Position numbers and translations under genes: made by a program. The notes below the pieces were generated by a model. That model made no database searches, was not told where the DNA came from, and saw only the letters and a program-made list of their open reading frames with translations. This document shows positions 8,550-16,321 of a DNA stretch of 64,000 bases, one piece after another. Source of the stretch: Vulcanimicrobium winogradskyi (GTDB taxonomy: Bacteria > Vulcanimicrobiota > Vulcanimicrobiia > Vulcanimicrobiales > Vulcanimicrobiaceae); contig PLDA01000002.1 in NCBI GenBank assembly GCA_003134965.1, forward strand, positions 1,860,001 through 1,924,000, written 5' to 3'. Within the stretch, counting starts at the first letter, position 1. Each line of letters opens with the position of its first letter.

Positions 8550-9049
8550 ACGACAAAGAAATCGTTTTGACCCGCGACGGGCTGACGAAGCTCGAGGACG
8601 AGCTCGACGACCTCAAGAGCGTCCATCGCCGCGAGGTCAACGAACGCATCCGTCAAGCCAAAGAGTTCGGCGACATCTCCGAAAATGCGGAGTACGAGGA
8701 CGCGAAGCAAGAACAGGCTTTCGTGGAGGGCCGCATCAACAAACTCGAGGCGATGATCCGCAACGCGAGGGTGATCGACGCGTCCGACTACGTCGCGGAC
8801 GAAGTGCACCTCGGCGCGTCGATCAAAGTCAAAGAGATGAGCTCGGGAACGTCGCACGACTTCACGATCGTCGGCTCCGCCGAAGCGGATCCGAAAAACG
8901 CGCGGCTTTCGAACGAGTCGCCGCTCGGGCGTGCCGTCATGGGCCGCAAGAAGGGCGAGACGGTCGACGTCACCACGCCGCGGGGTCAGATGAAGTACAA
9001 GATCGAGTCGATCAACAAGGACCCCAAGAAAACCAAGAAGGCTTCCTAG
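8546..9049 (+). CDS. greA: Transcription elongation factor GreA
   Basis: A 167-residue protein. TTG at 8546 is chosen because GGGAG lies seven bases upstream and the product then begins LNDKEIVLTRDGLTKLEDEL. The N-terminal antiparallel coiled coil carries the acidic tip FGDISENAEYEDAK (the D and E residues that reach the polymerase active site). The C-terminal FKBP-like domain contains FTIVGSAEADP and SPLGRAVMGRKKGE. GreA rescues backtracked RNA polymerase by stimulating transcript cleavage. Length is slightly above the usual 158 because of a Lys-rich tail. Confidence 0.95.
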   Translation: MNDKEIVLTRDGLTKLEDELDDLKSVHRREVNERIRQAKEFGDISENAEYEDAKQEQAFVEGRINKLEAMIRNARVIDASDYVADEVHLGASIKVKEMSSGTSHDFTIVGSAEADPKNARLSNESPLGRAVMGRKKGETVDVTTPRGQMKYKIESINKDPKKTKKAS

Positions 9050-9058
9050 CGGCGCGCC

Positions 9059-10570
9059 GTGGCTGATCTCGTCGCCGCGCGCCGCGCCAGGCTGGCCGCG
9101 CTGCGCGAGCGCGGTGTCGATCCGTTCACCGCGACGCGGTTCGACGTCACCGCGCACGCGGCGGAGCTCGCGACGAAGTACGGCGAGCTGCCGGAGCAGG
9201 GTCGTGCCGAGTCCGAGACGTGGTCGATCGCCGGTCGCATCATGGCTGTCCGCGGCCAGGGCGGCGTGATCTTCTTCGACCTGCACGACCGGACGGGGCG
9301 CTTCCAGCTCTTCGTCCGCAAGAACGACGTCGGTGACGAAGCCTTCGCGGTCTCGAAGGAGCTGGAGCGCGGCGACATCGTCGGCGCGGCGGGCTTCGTC
9401 TTCCGCACGAAAGCCGGCGACCTGTCGTTGTACGTGCGCAGCTTCGAGGTGCTCGGCAAGTCGCTGCAGCCGATGCCGGACAAGTGGCACGGCCTGCAGG
9501 ACGTCGAGAAGCGGTACCGCAGGCGCTACGTCGACCTCATCGTCAACCCGCACGTGCGGGACGTGATGATCCTGCGCTCGCGGATCGTCGCCGAGATGCG
9601 GCGTTTCATCGACGCGCGGGGCTTCTTCGAGGTCGAGACGCCGACCCTGCTCACGATCGCCGGCGGCGCCTCGGCGCGCCCGTTCCGCACCCACTCCAAC
9701 GCGCTGGACATCCCGCTGAACCTGCGCATCGCGACCGAGCTCAACCTCAAGCGGCTGATCGTCGGCGGGATGGAGCGCGTCTACGAGATCGGGCGCATCT
9801 TCCGCAACGAGGGGATCGACGCGACGCACAACCCCGAGTTCACCATGCTCGAGTTGTACGCTGCGTTCTGGGACGTCGCTGACATGATGCGGTTCAACGA
9901 GGACCTGATGGCGCATCTGGCGCGAACGGTCCACGGCAGCGAGACCGTGATGCACGGCGAGGACGCGATCTCGTTCGCGACGCCGTTCCGCCGCATCGGC
10001 TACCTCGAAGCGTTCAAGGAGTTCGGTGGGCTCGAGCGCGAGCAGCTGCTCGATGCCGACGCGTGCCTGCTGCTGTTGCGTGAGTTCGGGATCCCCGACT
10101 CGCCGACCCACGCGCACGCCCTCGACAAACTCTTCGAACGCATCGTCGAGCCGCATTTGCTCCAACCCACTCTCGTGTACGGTTACCCGGTCGTGCTCTC
10201 GCCGCTCGCCAAGCGGATCAAGGACGATCCCGAGCTCACCCAGCGCTACGAATTATTCGCCGCGCACATGGAGCTGGCGAACGCGTTCACCGAGCTGAAC
10301 GATCCCGACGATCAGCGCCGCCGCTTCGAGCTGCAGATCCTCGAACGCGCGGCGGGTGACGAAGAGATCCCGCCGCCCGACTGGGACTTCGTCACCGCGC
10401 TCGAGTACGGCATGCCACCGACGGCCGGGATCGGGATCGGCGTCGACCGGCTGGTGATGATGCTGACCGACAACGCGTCGGTGCGCGACGTGCTGCTGTT
10501 TCCGCTGCAGCGCCCGCTCCCGAGCAATGCCCGCGACGACGACGCGGAGGACGTCCCGCCGGGATCGTGA
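9059..10570 (+). CDS. lysS: Lysyl-tRNA synthetase, class II
   Basis: A 503-residue enzyme with a GTG start. The N-terminal OB-fold anticodon-binding domain runs to about residue 150 (SIAGRIMAVRGQGG, VIFFDLHDRTGRFQLF). The class II catalytic core shows motif 2 in IFRNEGIDATHNPEFTMLE and motif 3 in GIGIGVDRLVMMLTD. The lysine-specific HAHALDKLFE region is present. It charges tRNA-Lys in the cytoplasm. It follows greA by nine bases and overlaps the GNAT gene by four, so greA-lysS-GNAT-DUF5069 reads as one operon. Confidence 0.95.
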   Translation: MADLVAARRARLAALRERGVDPFTATRFDVTAHAAELATKYGELPEQGRAESETWSIAGRIMAVRGQGGVIFFDLHDRTGRFQLFVRKNDVGDEAFAVSKELERGDIVGAAGFVFRTKAGDLSLYVRSFEVLGKSLQPMPDKWHGLQDVEKRYRRRYVDLIVNPHVRDVMILRSRIVAEMRRFIDARGFFEVETPTLLTIAGGASARPFRTHSNALDIPLNLRIATELNLKRLIVGGMERVYEIGRIFRNEGIDATHNPEFTMLELYAAFWDVADMMRFNEDLMAHLARTVHGSETVMHGEDAISFATPFRRIGYLEAFKEFGGLEREQLLDADACLLLLREFGIPDSPTHAHALDKLFERIVEPHLLQPTLVYGYPVVLSPLAKRIKDDPELTQRYELFAAHMELANAFTELNDPDDQRRRFELQILERAAGDEEIPPPDWDFVTALEYGMPPTAGIGIGVDRLVMMLTDNASVRDVLLFPLQRPLPSNARDDDAEDVPPGS

Positions 10571-11136
10571 CGCAGCCGGGCGAGGTCTTTCTCGCGACGC
10601 CGCGGCTCGTGCTGCGCGACAAGCGCACGGACGATCTCGACTTCACCGTCGCGCTGTTCGCCGATCCGGAGGTGATGCGCTGGATCGGTGACGGGTCGAC
10701 GTATCCGCGCGAGGAGGTCGAAGCGCGCTTCGGGCGCGTGATGGCGATCGAGCGCGAGCCGGGACACGACCGCTGGGACGCGTTCAAGATGATCGAACGC
10801 AAGGCCGACGGCGCGTGCATCGGGCAGGCGGGGCTGCTGCGGTGCGAGATCGACGGATCGCCGGAGATCGAGATCGGCTGGTGGCTCGCCGCGTCGGCCT
10901 GGGGGTGCGGCTATGCCACCGAGGCCGCGCTCGCGCTGCGCGACTTCGCCTTCCGCGAGCTCCGGCTCACCCGGCTGAGCGTGGTCCTGTACGCCGAGAA
11001 CGCGAGGTCGGTCGCGGTCGCGCTCCGCATCGGCGGCGTGTACCAAGGGGAGGCTCGCTATCATGATCGCCCGGTGACGCGGTACGTGGTGCAACCCCCC
11101 GCGTCGCCACCGGCTTCTCAACGAGCACAATGTTGA
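10567..11136 (+). CDS. GNAT-family N-acetyltransferase (RimJ/RimL type)
   Basis: A 189-residue protein, GTG start overlapping the lysS stop. It opens with TPRLVLRDKRTDDLD, the usual start of the RimJ/RimL-like Acetyltransf_3 group, and has the acetyl-CoA region GWWLAASAWGCGYATEAALAL with ENARSVAVALRIGG. Such enzymes acetylate N-terminal amino groups or small substrates; the target here is unknown. Confidence 0.85.
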   Translation: MTQPGEVFLATPRLVLRDKRTDDLDFTVALFADPEVMRWIGDGSTYPREEVEARFGRVMAIEREPGHDRWDAFKMIERKADGACIGQAGLLRCEIDGSPEIEIGWWLAASAWGCGYATEAALALRDFAFRELRLTRLSVVLYAENARSVAVALRIGGVYQGEARYHDRPVTRYVVQPPASPPASQRAQC

Positions 11137-11585
11137 AACGCGATTTGACCACGTCGTATCCCCGCTCGGTGCGTGACGTCTCGCTGGGTGTCGTCCAGCT
11201 CGCCCGCGCCGTCGACAAAGGGATCGCCCTCGCCAACGGACTGCAGGGTGAGTACAACTTCGACTGCCCGATGGACAAGGGAGTATTCGGGTTCCTCGGC
11301 GTCGACGGTGACGCGCTGCTCGACGTCATCAAGAAGGCGCAGAGCGAGTCCGAGATCGAGGCGTACCTGAAGCCGTTCGTCGACAAGAAGACGCCGCAAG
11401 AGATTCAGGGCTTCAATGCCGAGTTTCTGAAGCACGAACCGCAGAAAGGCAGCGACGCCGAGACGTATTTCCTCGATCTGCGGAATCAGTTGGCGCCCGA
11501 TCGCACCGACGTGACGATGTGGGCCGATCTGCTCGACCTCGACGAGAAGCGCGACGTCCCGCGCCGCTCCCCAGTCGCCGTCTGA
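11130..11585 (+). CDS. DUF5069 domain protein
   Basis: A 151-residue protein. Family features seen: LTTSYPRSVRDVSLGVVQLAR, DKGIALANGLQGEYNFDCPMD and GVFGFLGVDGDALLDVIKKA, as in DUF5069 proteins of unknown function. Soluble, probably cytoplasmic. The ATG overlaps the end of the GNAT gene by seven bases, and a good intrinsic terminator follows 27 bases after the stop, so this is the last gene of the greA-lysS operon. Confidence 0.8.
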   Translation: MLKRDLTTSYPRSVRDVSLGVVQLARAVDKGIALANGLQGEYNFDCPMDKGVFGFLGVDGDALLDVIKKAQSESEIEAYLKPFVDKKTPQEIQGFNAEFLKHEPQKGSDAETYFLDLRNQLAPDRTDVTMWADLLDLDEKRDVPRRSPVAV

Positions 11586-11612
11586 CGAAGCACACACCGA
11601 ATCGACTGACCG

Positions 11613-11645
11613 ACGAGGCTGCCGCAAGGCGGCCTCGTTCGTTTT
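11613..11645 (+). terminator. Rho-independent terminator
   Basis: ACGAGGC (11613-11619) pairs with GCCTCGT (11632-11638), with extra GCCGC-type pairing inside, followed by TCGTTTT. It ends the greA-lysS-GNAT-DUF5069 transcript. Confidence 0.8.
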
Positions 11646-11775
11646 CTGGGGACGCGCTGAGAACGAGCGAGCGGACGGAACGAGACACATAGTGCGGTCG
11701 CCGCGTTGTCCGTACCGCGACCGCATACTGAGCTTGGACTCGGGACGTGGTCGACACCCCAAAGTGGAGCAGTAC

Positions 11776-12393
11776 ATGCTCGAAGACCACGGGGCTGTGC
11801 TGAGCGAGCTTTTCGCACACCCCTTTACTTTCTCGTTGCTCGGCGCCGTGTTGGCACACGACTATGAGACCCACCGGCATCTCCTCAACGTGGGGATACT
11901 CTGCGCACGCGTCGCCCGAACCGCCGGCCACTCGCGTGAGGAATCGGTCTTGCTGGGACAAGCCGGGCTCTTCCACGACATCGGGAAACTGCACATCCGG
12001 TGTTCGCTGCTCAACGCGCTGCACGCGCTCAGCGAGGCGGAGTGGCGCATCATGCGGGCGCACGCGGTGCGCGGCGAGCAGATGCTGGCCGCGAACGGCG
12101 CGACCGGGCTCGCCGCGATCGTGCGCGGTCATCACGAACGGCTGGACGGCTCGGGGTATCCGGACGGTCTGCGCGGCTGGGCGATCCCGTGGGAGACGCG
12201 GCTGCTCTCGGTCGTCGACGCATACGACGCGATGCGGTCCGGCCGCCCGTACGCGGCCGCGGTCACGCACGACGAGGCGCTGGAGCGGCTCGTCGCATCA
12301 GACCATCTGTTCGATCCGGACGCGGTCGCCGTACTCGTCACGACGCTCGGCGTGAAATTCTCGCAACGAGAGGCGCTCGCGCCGATTTCGTGA
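11776..12393 (+). CDS. HD-GYP domain protein, probable c-di-GMP phosphodiesterase
   Basis: A 205-residue, single-domain protein. ATG at 11776 has GGAG six bases upstream; an upstream GTG at 11692 would add 28 poorly conserved residues. The metal ligands are clear: H in AHDYETHRHLLNVG, HD in GLFHDIGKLHI, HAVRGEQ, GHHERLDGSGYPDGLRG (the GYP signature) and VVDAYDAM. HD-GYP proteins hydrolyse cyclic di-GMP; no sensor domain is attached, so control must come from partners. A chemoreceptor and a flagellar cluster lie downstream, consistent with motility-related signalling (inference). The stop overlaps truA. Confidence 0.85.
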   Translation: MLEDHGAVLSELFAHPFTFSLLGAVLAHDYETHRHLLNVGILCARVARTAGHSREESVLLGQAGLFHDIGKLHIRCSLLNALHALSEAEWRIMRAHAVRGEQMLAANGATGLAAIVRGHHERLDGSGYPDGLRGWAIPWETRLLSVVDAYDAMRSGRPYAAAVTHDEALERLVASDHLFDPDAVAVLVTTLGVKFSQREALAPIS

Positions 12394-13178
12394 ACCCGTG
12401 GCGCGTGCCGACGTACCGGCTCGTCGTCGAATACGACGGGAGCGCGTTCCACGGACTGCAATACCAACCGGCGCTGCGCACCGTCGCCGGCGCGCTCGAA
12501 ACCGCGCTCGCGCGGCTGTTCCACCAGGTGGTGAAGATATCCGCGGCCGGCCGCACCGACGCCGGGGTCCATGCCACGGGTCAGGTGATCTCGTTTTCGA
12601 CCGAGCGCGCGTTCCCGATCGAGCGTCTTGCCCTCGCGCTCAACGCCAACACGCCGGCCGACCTGGTCGTGCGCGACGCCGCGCTCGCCGCCGACGGCTT
12701 CTCCGCACGTTTCGACGCGCTGGAGCGTGTCTACGACTATCTTATCCTCAACCGCGCGTTCGTGTCGGCACTCTGGCGTGCGCGCGCGTGGCACGTGCCG
12801 CGCGCGATCGACGATGCGCGCTTCGTCGCAGCGGCCACGCCGCTGATCGGTGAGCACGACTTCGTCACGTTCTGCGGCGAGCTGCCGGAGCGCGGCGGGA
12901 CCGTTCGCGAGGTCCGGTCGATCGAGCTGACGCGGCGCGACGACCTGCTGCGCGTCACCGTGCGCGGAAACGCGTTCCTGCACCGCATGGTGCGCGTGAT
13001 GGTCGGCACCCTGGTCGGGTGCGCGACAGGGTACCGCGAGGTTGCGTTCGCGCAGAGCGCGCTCGAGGCACGCGAGCGCGGTGCGGCCGGTGCGACCGCG
13101 CCGGCGCACGGACTCTACCTGGCCGGCGTTCGCTACGACGGCTTCGACTCGTACCGGCCCGTCGAGATCGCGCCCTAG
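12390..13178 (+). CDS. truA: tRNA pseudouridine(38-40) synthase TruA
   Basis: A 262-residue enzyme with a GTG start overlapping the previous TGA. The catalytic aspartate is in AAGRTDAGVHATGQ. Also present are the N-terminal YRLVVEYDGSAFHG and the C-terminal RGNAFLHRMVRVMVGTLV and GLYLAGVRYDG blocks. It isomerises uridines 38-40 in the anticodon arm of several tRNAs. Length is normal. It converges on the chemoreceptor gene with a 4-base overlap of stop codons. Confidence 0.95.
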   Translation: MNPWRVPTYRLVVEYDGSAFHGLQYQPALRTVAGALETALARLFHQVVKISAAGRTDAGVHATGQVISFSTERAFPIERLALALNANTPADLVVRDAALAADGFSARFDALERVYDYLILNRAFVSALWRARAWHVPRAIDDARFVAAATPLIGEHDFVTFCGELPERGGTVREVRSIELTRRDDLLRVTVRGNAFLHRMVRVMVGTLVGCATGYREVAFAQSALEARERGAAGATAPAHGLYLAGVRYDGFDSYRPVEIAP

Positions 13179-14569
13179 CGGCCGCCGGTCAAGCGCGCGA
13201 CCTCGACTTCGACGCCGGCCCTGGTTTCGGTCCCGTCGGTGATCGCGCGAACGCGCTCGCGCAGCGTCTCCGCGATGCCGTCGAGCCCCGCGCTGGCGTC
13301 GCGCGCGACGCGGCTGGCTGCGGAGAGCGACTTCGACGACTCGAGGAGGTGGTCGCAGGCGGTGCGCTGCCGGACGATCGCGGTTTCGACGCCGCCCGCA
13401 TGCCGCTGAATCGCGGCGATGATATCGACGATCTGCCGGTTCGACGAGTTCTGCTCCTCGAGGGAACGGGCGGCTTCGCGCATCAACGCGTTCATCTGCT
13501 CGACGGAGTTCACGATCGCCGAGGCCCCGGTGGCCTGTTCGCGTGCCGCCATCGAGATCTGCTCGATGAGACGGTTCGCTTCGCTCACGGCGGACGAGAT
13601 GTCGCCGATCGCGCGGCCCGCGACGTCGGCCATCTGCAGCCCGCTCTCCGCCTTGGCGCCGGATTCACTCGTCGACTTGACGACCTCGCCGGTCTTTGCC
13701 TGGATGTCCTTGACGAGGTTTCCGATCTCGCGCGTCGACTGCGCCGAGCTCTCGGCGAGCTTGCGCACTTCATCGGCGACGACGGCGAAGCCGCGGCCGT
13801 GCTCGCCGGCGCGCGCCGCCTCGATCGCCGCGTTGAGCGCGAGCAGGTTCGTCTGGTCGGCGATCGAGTCGATCACCTCGACGATCGCGCCGATCCGCTC
13901 CGACGCGGCGCCCAGCTCCTGCATCTTCGCGACGACGGCGTCGATGCCGAGGGCGACCTCGCGCGTCGAGCGCACGAGGCGCTCGACCGCGATCCCGCCG
14001 TCCTTCGCTTTGCGATCTGCTTCGAGCGAGAGGGTTGACGCTTCGCGCGCGCTGCCGGCGACCTGATTGACCGAGACCGCCAGCTCGGCGATCGCGGAAC
14101 TGACGTTCGAGACGTTGTCGGCGAGCCCGCTGATGTTTCCCGAGACGGTGCTGATCGAGGCGACGGTCTCTTCCACCGCGGCGCCCGCCTGGCTCACTCC
14201 GGCCGTCAGGTCGCCGACGGCCGCGCTCGCGACGTCCTGCTCGCCGAGCGCGGTATGCAGTGCGTTCTGCGCCGACGTGCCGACGGCGTCGCGCCGGCTG
14301 ACCGCATCGATGAGGCGCTGATGACGTTCGGCGAGCTCGTCCACCGCCGGTGCAAGGTCGGCGACCGCCTGGACGCGCCGGCGGCTCTCGACGAGCGCCG
14401 CGATGACGTCCTCGATCGCCTCGGCGCCGGCGACGTCGAGCGCTCCGCGGAGCATCGCGTTCTGGGCGTGCGCCGCCGCGGAGACGCGGCGGTAGGCGAT
14501 CAGGCCGGCCGCTCCCAGGGCGACGCCGAGCAGCGCGGCGACGACAAAGACGATATCGAGAGCACTCAT
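13175..14569 (-). CDS. Methyl-accepting chemotaxis protein without periplasmic sensor
   Basis: A 464-residue protein; ATG at 14569 is chosen because GAGGGG lies about five bases upstream. One transmembrane helix at residues about 5-26 (DIVFVVAALLGVALGAAGLI) leads straight into cytoplasmic coiled coil, so there is no ligand-binding periplasmic domain. The signalling hairpin tip is canonical: DQTNLLALNAAIEAARAG and GRGFAVVADEVRKLAE, which bind CheA/CheW. No methylation or CheA genes are nearby. It may sense an intracellular or membrane signal for the flagellum encoded downstream. Confidence 0.9.
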   Translation of the reverse strand: MSALDIVFVVAALLGVALGAAGLIAYRRVSAAAHAQNAMLRGALDVAGAEAIEDVIAALVESRRRVQAVADLAPAVDELAERHQRLIDAVSRRDAVGTSAQNALHTALGEQDVASAAVGDLTAGVSQAGAAVEETVASISTVSGNISGLADNVSNVSSAIAELAVSVNQVAGSAREASTLSLEADRKAKDGGIAVERLVRSTREVALGIDAVVAKMQELGAASERIGAIVEVIDSIADQTNLLALNAAIEAARAGEHGRGFAVVADEVRKLAESSAQSTREIGNLVKDIQAKTGEVVKSTSESGAKAESGLQMADVAGRAIGDISSAVSEANRLIEQISMAAREQATGASAIVNSVEQMNALMREAARSLEEQNSSNRQIVDIIAAIQRHAGGVETAIVRQRTACDHLLESSKSLSAASRVARDASAGLDGIAETLRERVRAITDGTETRAGVEVEVARLTGGR

Positions 14570-14723
14570 GAGACCCCTCACTGGCGTCGAGGGGCGTCCG
14601 GCCCCTACTCATCGTCGTATCGGTTGACCGGTATCCTGATTTGACGCCGGACGGGTCGCGGCTGCCGGCACCAATAAGCAGGCGCTCGCTGGTTCATCGA
14701 GCTTCGGGGGGAGCCGTTCGCGG

Positions 14724-14753
14724 TTGACTTCCGGCGACCGGGACCCGTATACT
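14724..14753 (+). promoter_or_regulatory. Sigma-70-type promoter for rplM-rpsI
   Basis: TTGACT (14724-14729) and TATACT (14748-14753) with an 18-base spacer: one mismatch in the -35 and one in the -10 against consensus, outstanding in such G+C-rich DNA. Transcription would start near 14760, about 100 bases before rplM, and the leader would contain the dispersed repeats. Confidence 0.75.
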
Positions 14754-14778
14754 GCGTAGGTTGCCGTGCAGTCATCCT

Positions 14779-14851
14779 TGTCACCCTGAGCTTGTCGAAG
14801 GGCTGTCGAAGGGCTCCACGGCGTCCTTTTCTCCTGAGCCCTGTCGAAGGG
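14779..14851 (+). repeat. Dispersed repeat, tandem copies
   Basis: Core CACCCTGAGCTTGTCGAAGG at 14782-14801 (with preceding TGT), then a partial copy CTGTCGAAGGG (14803-14813) and a third CCTGAGCCCTGTCGAAGGG (14833-14851). Related copies occur at 15885, 42008 and 44879. Here they lie in the rplM leader between promoter and start codon. Confidence 0.8.
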
Positions 14852-14863
14852 CCGACGGACCCC

Positions 14864-15289
14864 ATGCGCACATATCAGCAGAAGACGGCCGAAACTCAGC
14901 ACGATTGGTTCATCGTCGATGCGACCGGGCACCGGCTCGGCACGCTCGCCGTGCGGATCGCCCGCGCCCTGTCCGGCCGCACCAAGCCGACCTGGACCCC
15001 GCACATCGACGACGGCGACCACGTCGTCGTGATCAACGCGGAAAAGGTCGAGCTGGCGCCGCGCAAGTGGACCCAGAAGGTCTACCACCGCCACTCGGGC
15101 TACCCGGGTGGTCTCCGCACCGAGACGGCCGCGCAAGTGCGCGACAAGTATCCCGAGCGCCTCATCGAGCGCGCCGTGCGCGGGATGCTGGCGACGAACC
15201 GGATGCGCGACGTGCTCCTCAACCGCCTCAGCGTGTACGCCGGTCCGGATCATCCGCACGCGGCCCAGAAGCCGGAGCCTCTCACCTAA
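14864..15289 (+). CDS. rplM: Ribosomal protein uL13
   Basis: A 141-residue protein, normal length for L13. ATG at 14864 gives the usual start MRTYQQKTAETQHDWFIVDA. Typical blocks: RLGTLAVRIARAL, GDHVVVINAEKVELA, KVYHRHSGYPGG and RAVRGMLATNRM. A large-subunit assembly protein near the start of 23S rRNA. An in-frame ATG 72 bases upstream would add an extension encoded by the repeat and is rejected. The stop overlaps the rpsI start (TAATG). Confidence 0.96.
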   Translation: MRTYQQKTAETQHDWFIVDATGHRLGTLAVRIARALSGRTKPTWTPHIDDGDHVVVINAEKVELAPRKWTQKVYHRHSGYPGGLRTETAAQVRDKYPERLIERAVRGMLATNRMRDVLLNRLSVYAGPDHPHAAQKPEPLT

Positions 15290-15693
15290 TGCAGCAGACC
15301 CAGGGCCAGGACTACTTTCATGGGACCGGCCGCCGCAAGCGCGGCATCGCGCGCGTCCGTCTGACGCTCGGTCAGGGCGTCATCACGATCAACAAGCGCG
15401 CGATCGACGAATATTTCCCGCGCCCGACGCTGCAGATGATCGTTCGTCAGCCGCTCGACGTCACGCAGTCACTGTCGCGGTTCAACGTCGACGTGAAGTG
15501 CGAAGGCGGCGGCGTCTCGGGTCAGGCCGGCGCGGTCCGTCACGGCATCGCGCGCGCCCTGCTGGAGATGGACGAGTCGCTGCGCGAGGTGCTGCGTCGC
15601 AACGGGCTGCTGACGCGCGATCCGCGCGAAAAAGAATCGAAGAAGTACGGGCGCAAGAAGGCCCGCAAGCGCTTCCAGTTCTCGAAGCGCTAA
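15289..15693 (+). CDS. rpsI: Ribosomal protein uS9
   Basis: A 134-residue protein with TGRRKRGIARVRLTLGQG, INKRAIDEYFPRPTLQ, GGGVSGQAGAVRHGIARAL and the basic tail KKYGRKKARKRFQFSKR whose terminal KR reaches the P-site tRNA. Length and order after rplM are universal in bacteria. A 13-bp hairpin terminator follows 47 bases after the stop. Confidence 0.97.
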   Translation: MQQTQGQDYFHGTGRRKRGIARVRLTLGQGVITINKRAIDEYFPRPTLQMIVRQPLDVTQSLSRFNVDVKCEGGGVSGQAGAVRHGIARALLEMDESLREVLRRNGLLTRDPREKESKKYGRKKARKRFQFSKR

Positions 15694-15740
15694 GACCCTA
15701 GGTGCGGTGTCGCGGGGCGCGACATCACCCTGACGGAGAC

Positions 15741-15771
15741 GCAAGGCCCGGGCTTCCTGCCCGGGCCTTGC
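15741..15771 (+). terminator. Hairpin terminator of rplM-rpsI
   Basis: A perfect 13-bp inverted repeat, GCAAGGCCCGGGC / GCCCGGGCCTTGC, with a 5-base loop TTCCT, and no T-tract afterwards. Very stable; it probably ends the ribosomal-protein operon. Confidence 0.75.
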
Positions 15772-15884
15772 TGCGTCGCGGCTCGTTCCCGCGCGTCCTG
15801 CGCTTCACTCGCCGCGAAGCCTCCGTCATGGTGACGTCGCGCCCCGCGCCACAGGCACGATGGGTCCCGACGCCCATCCCCTGA

Positions 15885-15908
15885 TGTCACCCTGAGCTTG
15901 TCGAAGGG
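15885..15908 (+). repeat. Dispersed repeat copy
   Basis: Contains CACCCTGAGCTTGTCGAAGG, identical to the core of the copy at 14779. The flanking CCCTGATG is shared with the copy inside the helicase gene (44873 onward). It lies between the rpsI terminator and the small membrane-protein gene. Confidence 0.8.
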
Positions 15909-15951
15909 TGGCGGGTCGCGCCCGTTGAGGGTGGGGTCGGCAGGGTCGTGG

Positions 15952-16107
15952 CTACGGGCAGCCGCCGTGGGCGGCGCACCACATCGGGATGGTGGCGGGG
16001 CTGGTGACGGTGACGGCGATCGTGATCAGCGCGAGGACGATACCGGTTCCGAGGGCGGCGACGGCGGCGGTGCCGTGCGGGCGGGTGGTGTCGGCGGCGT
16101 TCATCAT
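15952..16107 (-). CDS. Small single-span membrane protein (51 residues)
   Basis: Read on the minus strand from tandem ATGs at 16107/16104 to TAG at 15952. The product starts MMNAADTTRPHGTAAVAA, has one hydrophobic stretch (VLALITIAVTVTS) and ends MWCAAHGGCP with two cysteines. Composition and the sharp TM/tail division look like a real small membrane protein rather than a chance frame. No family is recognised. It is isolated between the rplM-rpsI terminator and the cyclase gene, with no obvious ribosome site. Confidence 0.5.
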   Translation of the reverse strand: MMNAADTTRPHGTAAVAALGTGIVLALITIAVTVTSPATIPMWCAAHGGCP

Positions 16108-16137
16108 GCGCTTACGGTAGCGCCGACGTGCCGCGCG

Positions 16138-16318
16138 GGCCGTCCGTAGTTTTACTGAAGTTCCGCCGGAAAAGCGGCGGGTACCGCGTCGTGCATTTCA
16201 CGACGAAGGCTGCCGATGGCAAGGGCGATTCGAGTCATGCGCCGGTGATCAAGGTGGCGGCGTATTGGGCGAGCGGGAACAGGGCGAACGACGCGGCGGC
16301 CGTCCGTAGTACTACGGA
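16138..16318. repeat. 13-bp direct repeat and 16-bp palindrome next to the cyclase stop
   Basis: GGCCGTCCGTAGT occurs at 16138-16150 and again at 16298-16310. The second copy extends into the perfect palindrome TCCGTAGTACTACGGA (16303-16318), three bases from the cyclase stop codon. Otherwise 16108-16321 shows only an unconvincing 65-codon plus-strand frame. The palindrome may be a protein-binding site or a weak terminator. Confidence 0.5.
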
Positions 16319-16321
16319 GGT

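Noticed and set aside
14779..14851. CRISPR array
   Set aside because: The short repeats are tandem and irregular, with no unique spacers of constant length, and no cas genes occur anywhere.
14792..14863. An in-frame upstream ATG extending L13 by 24 residues
   Set aside because: The extension is encoded by the dispersed repeat; without it L13 has normal length and N-terminus.
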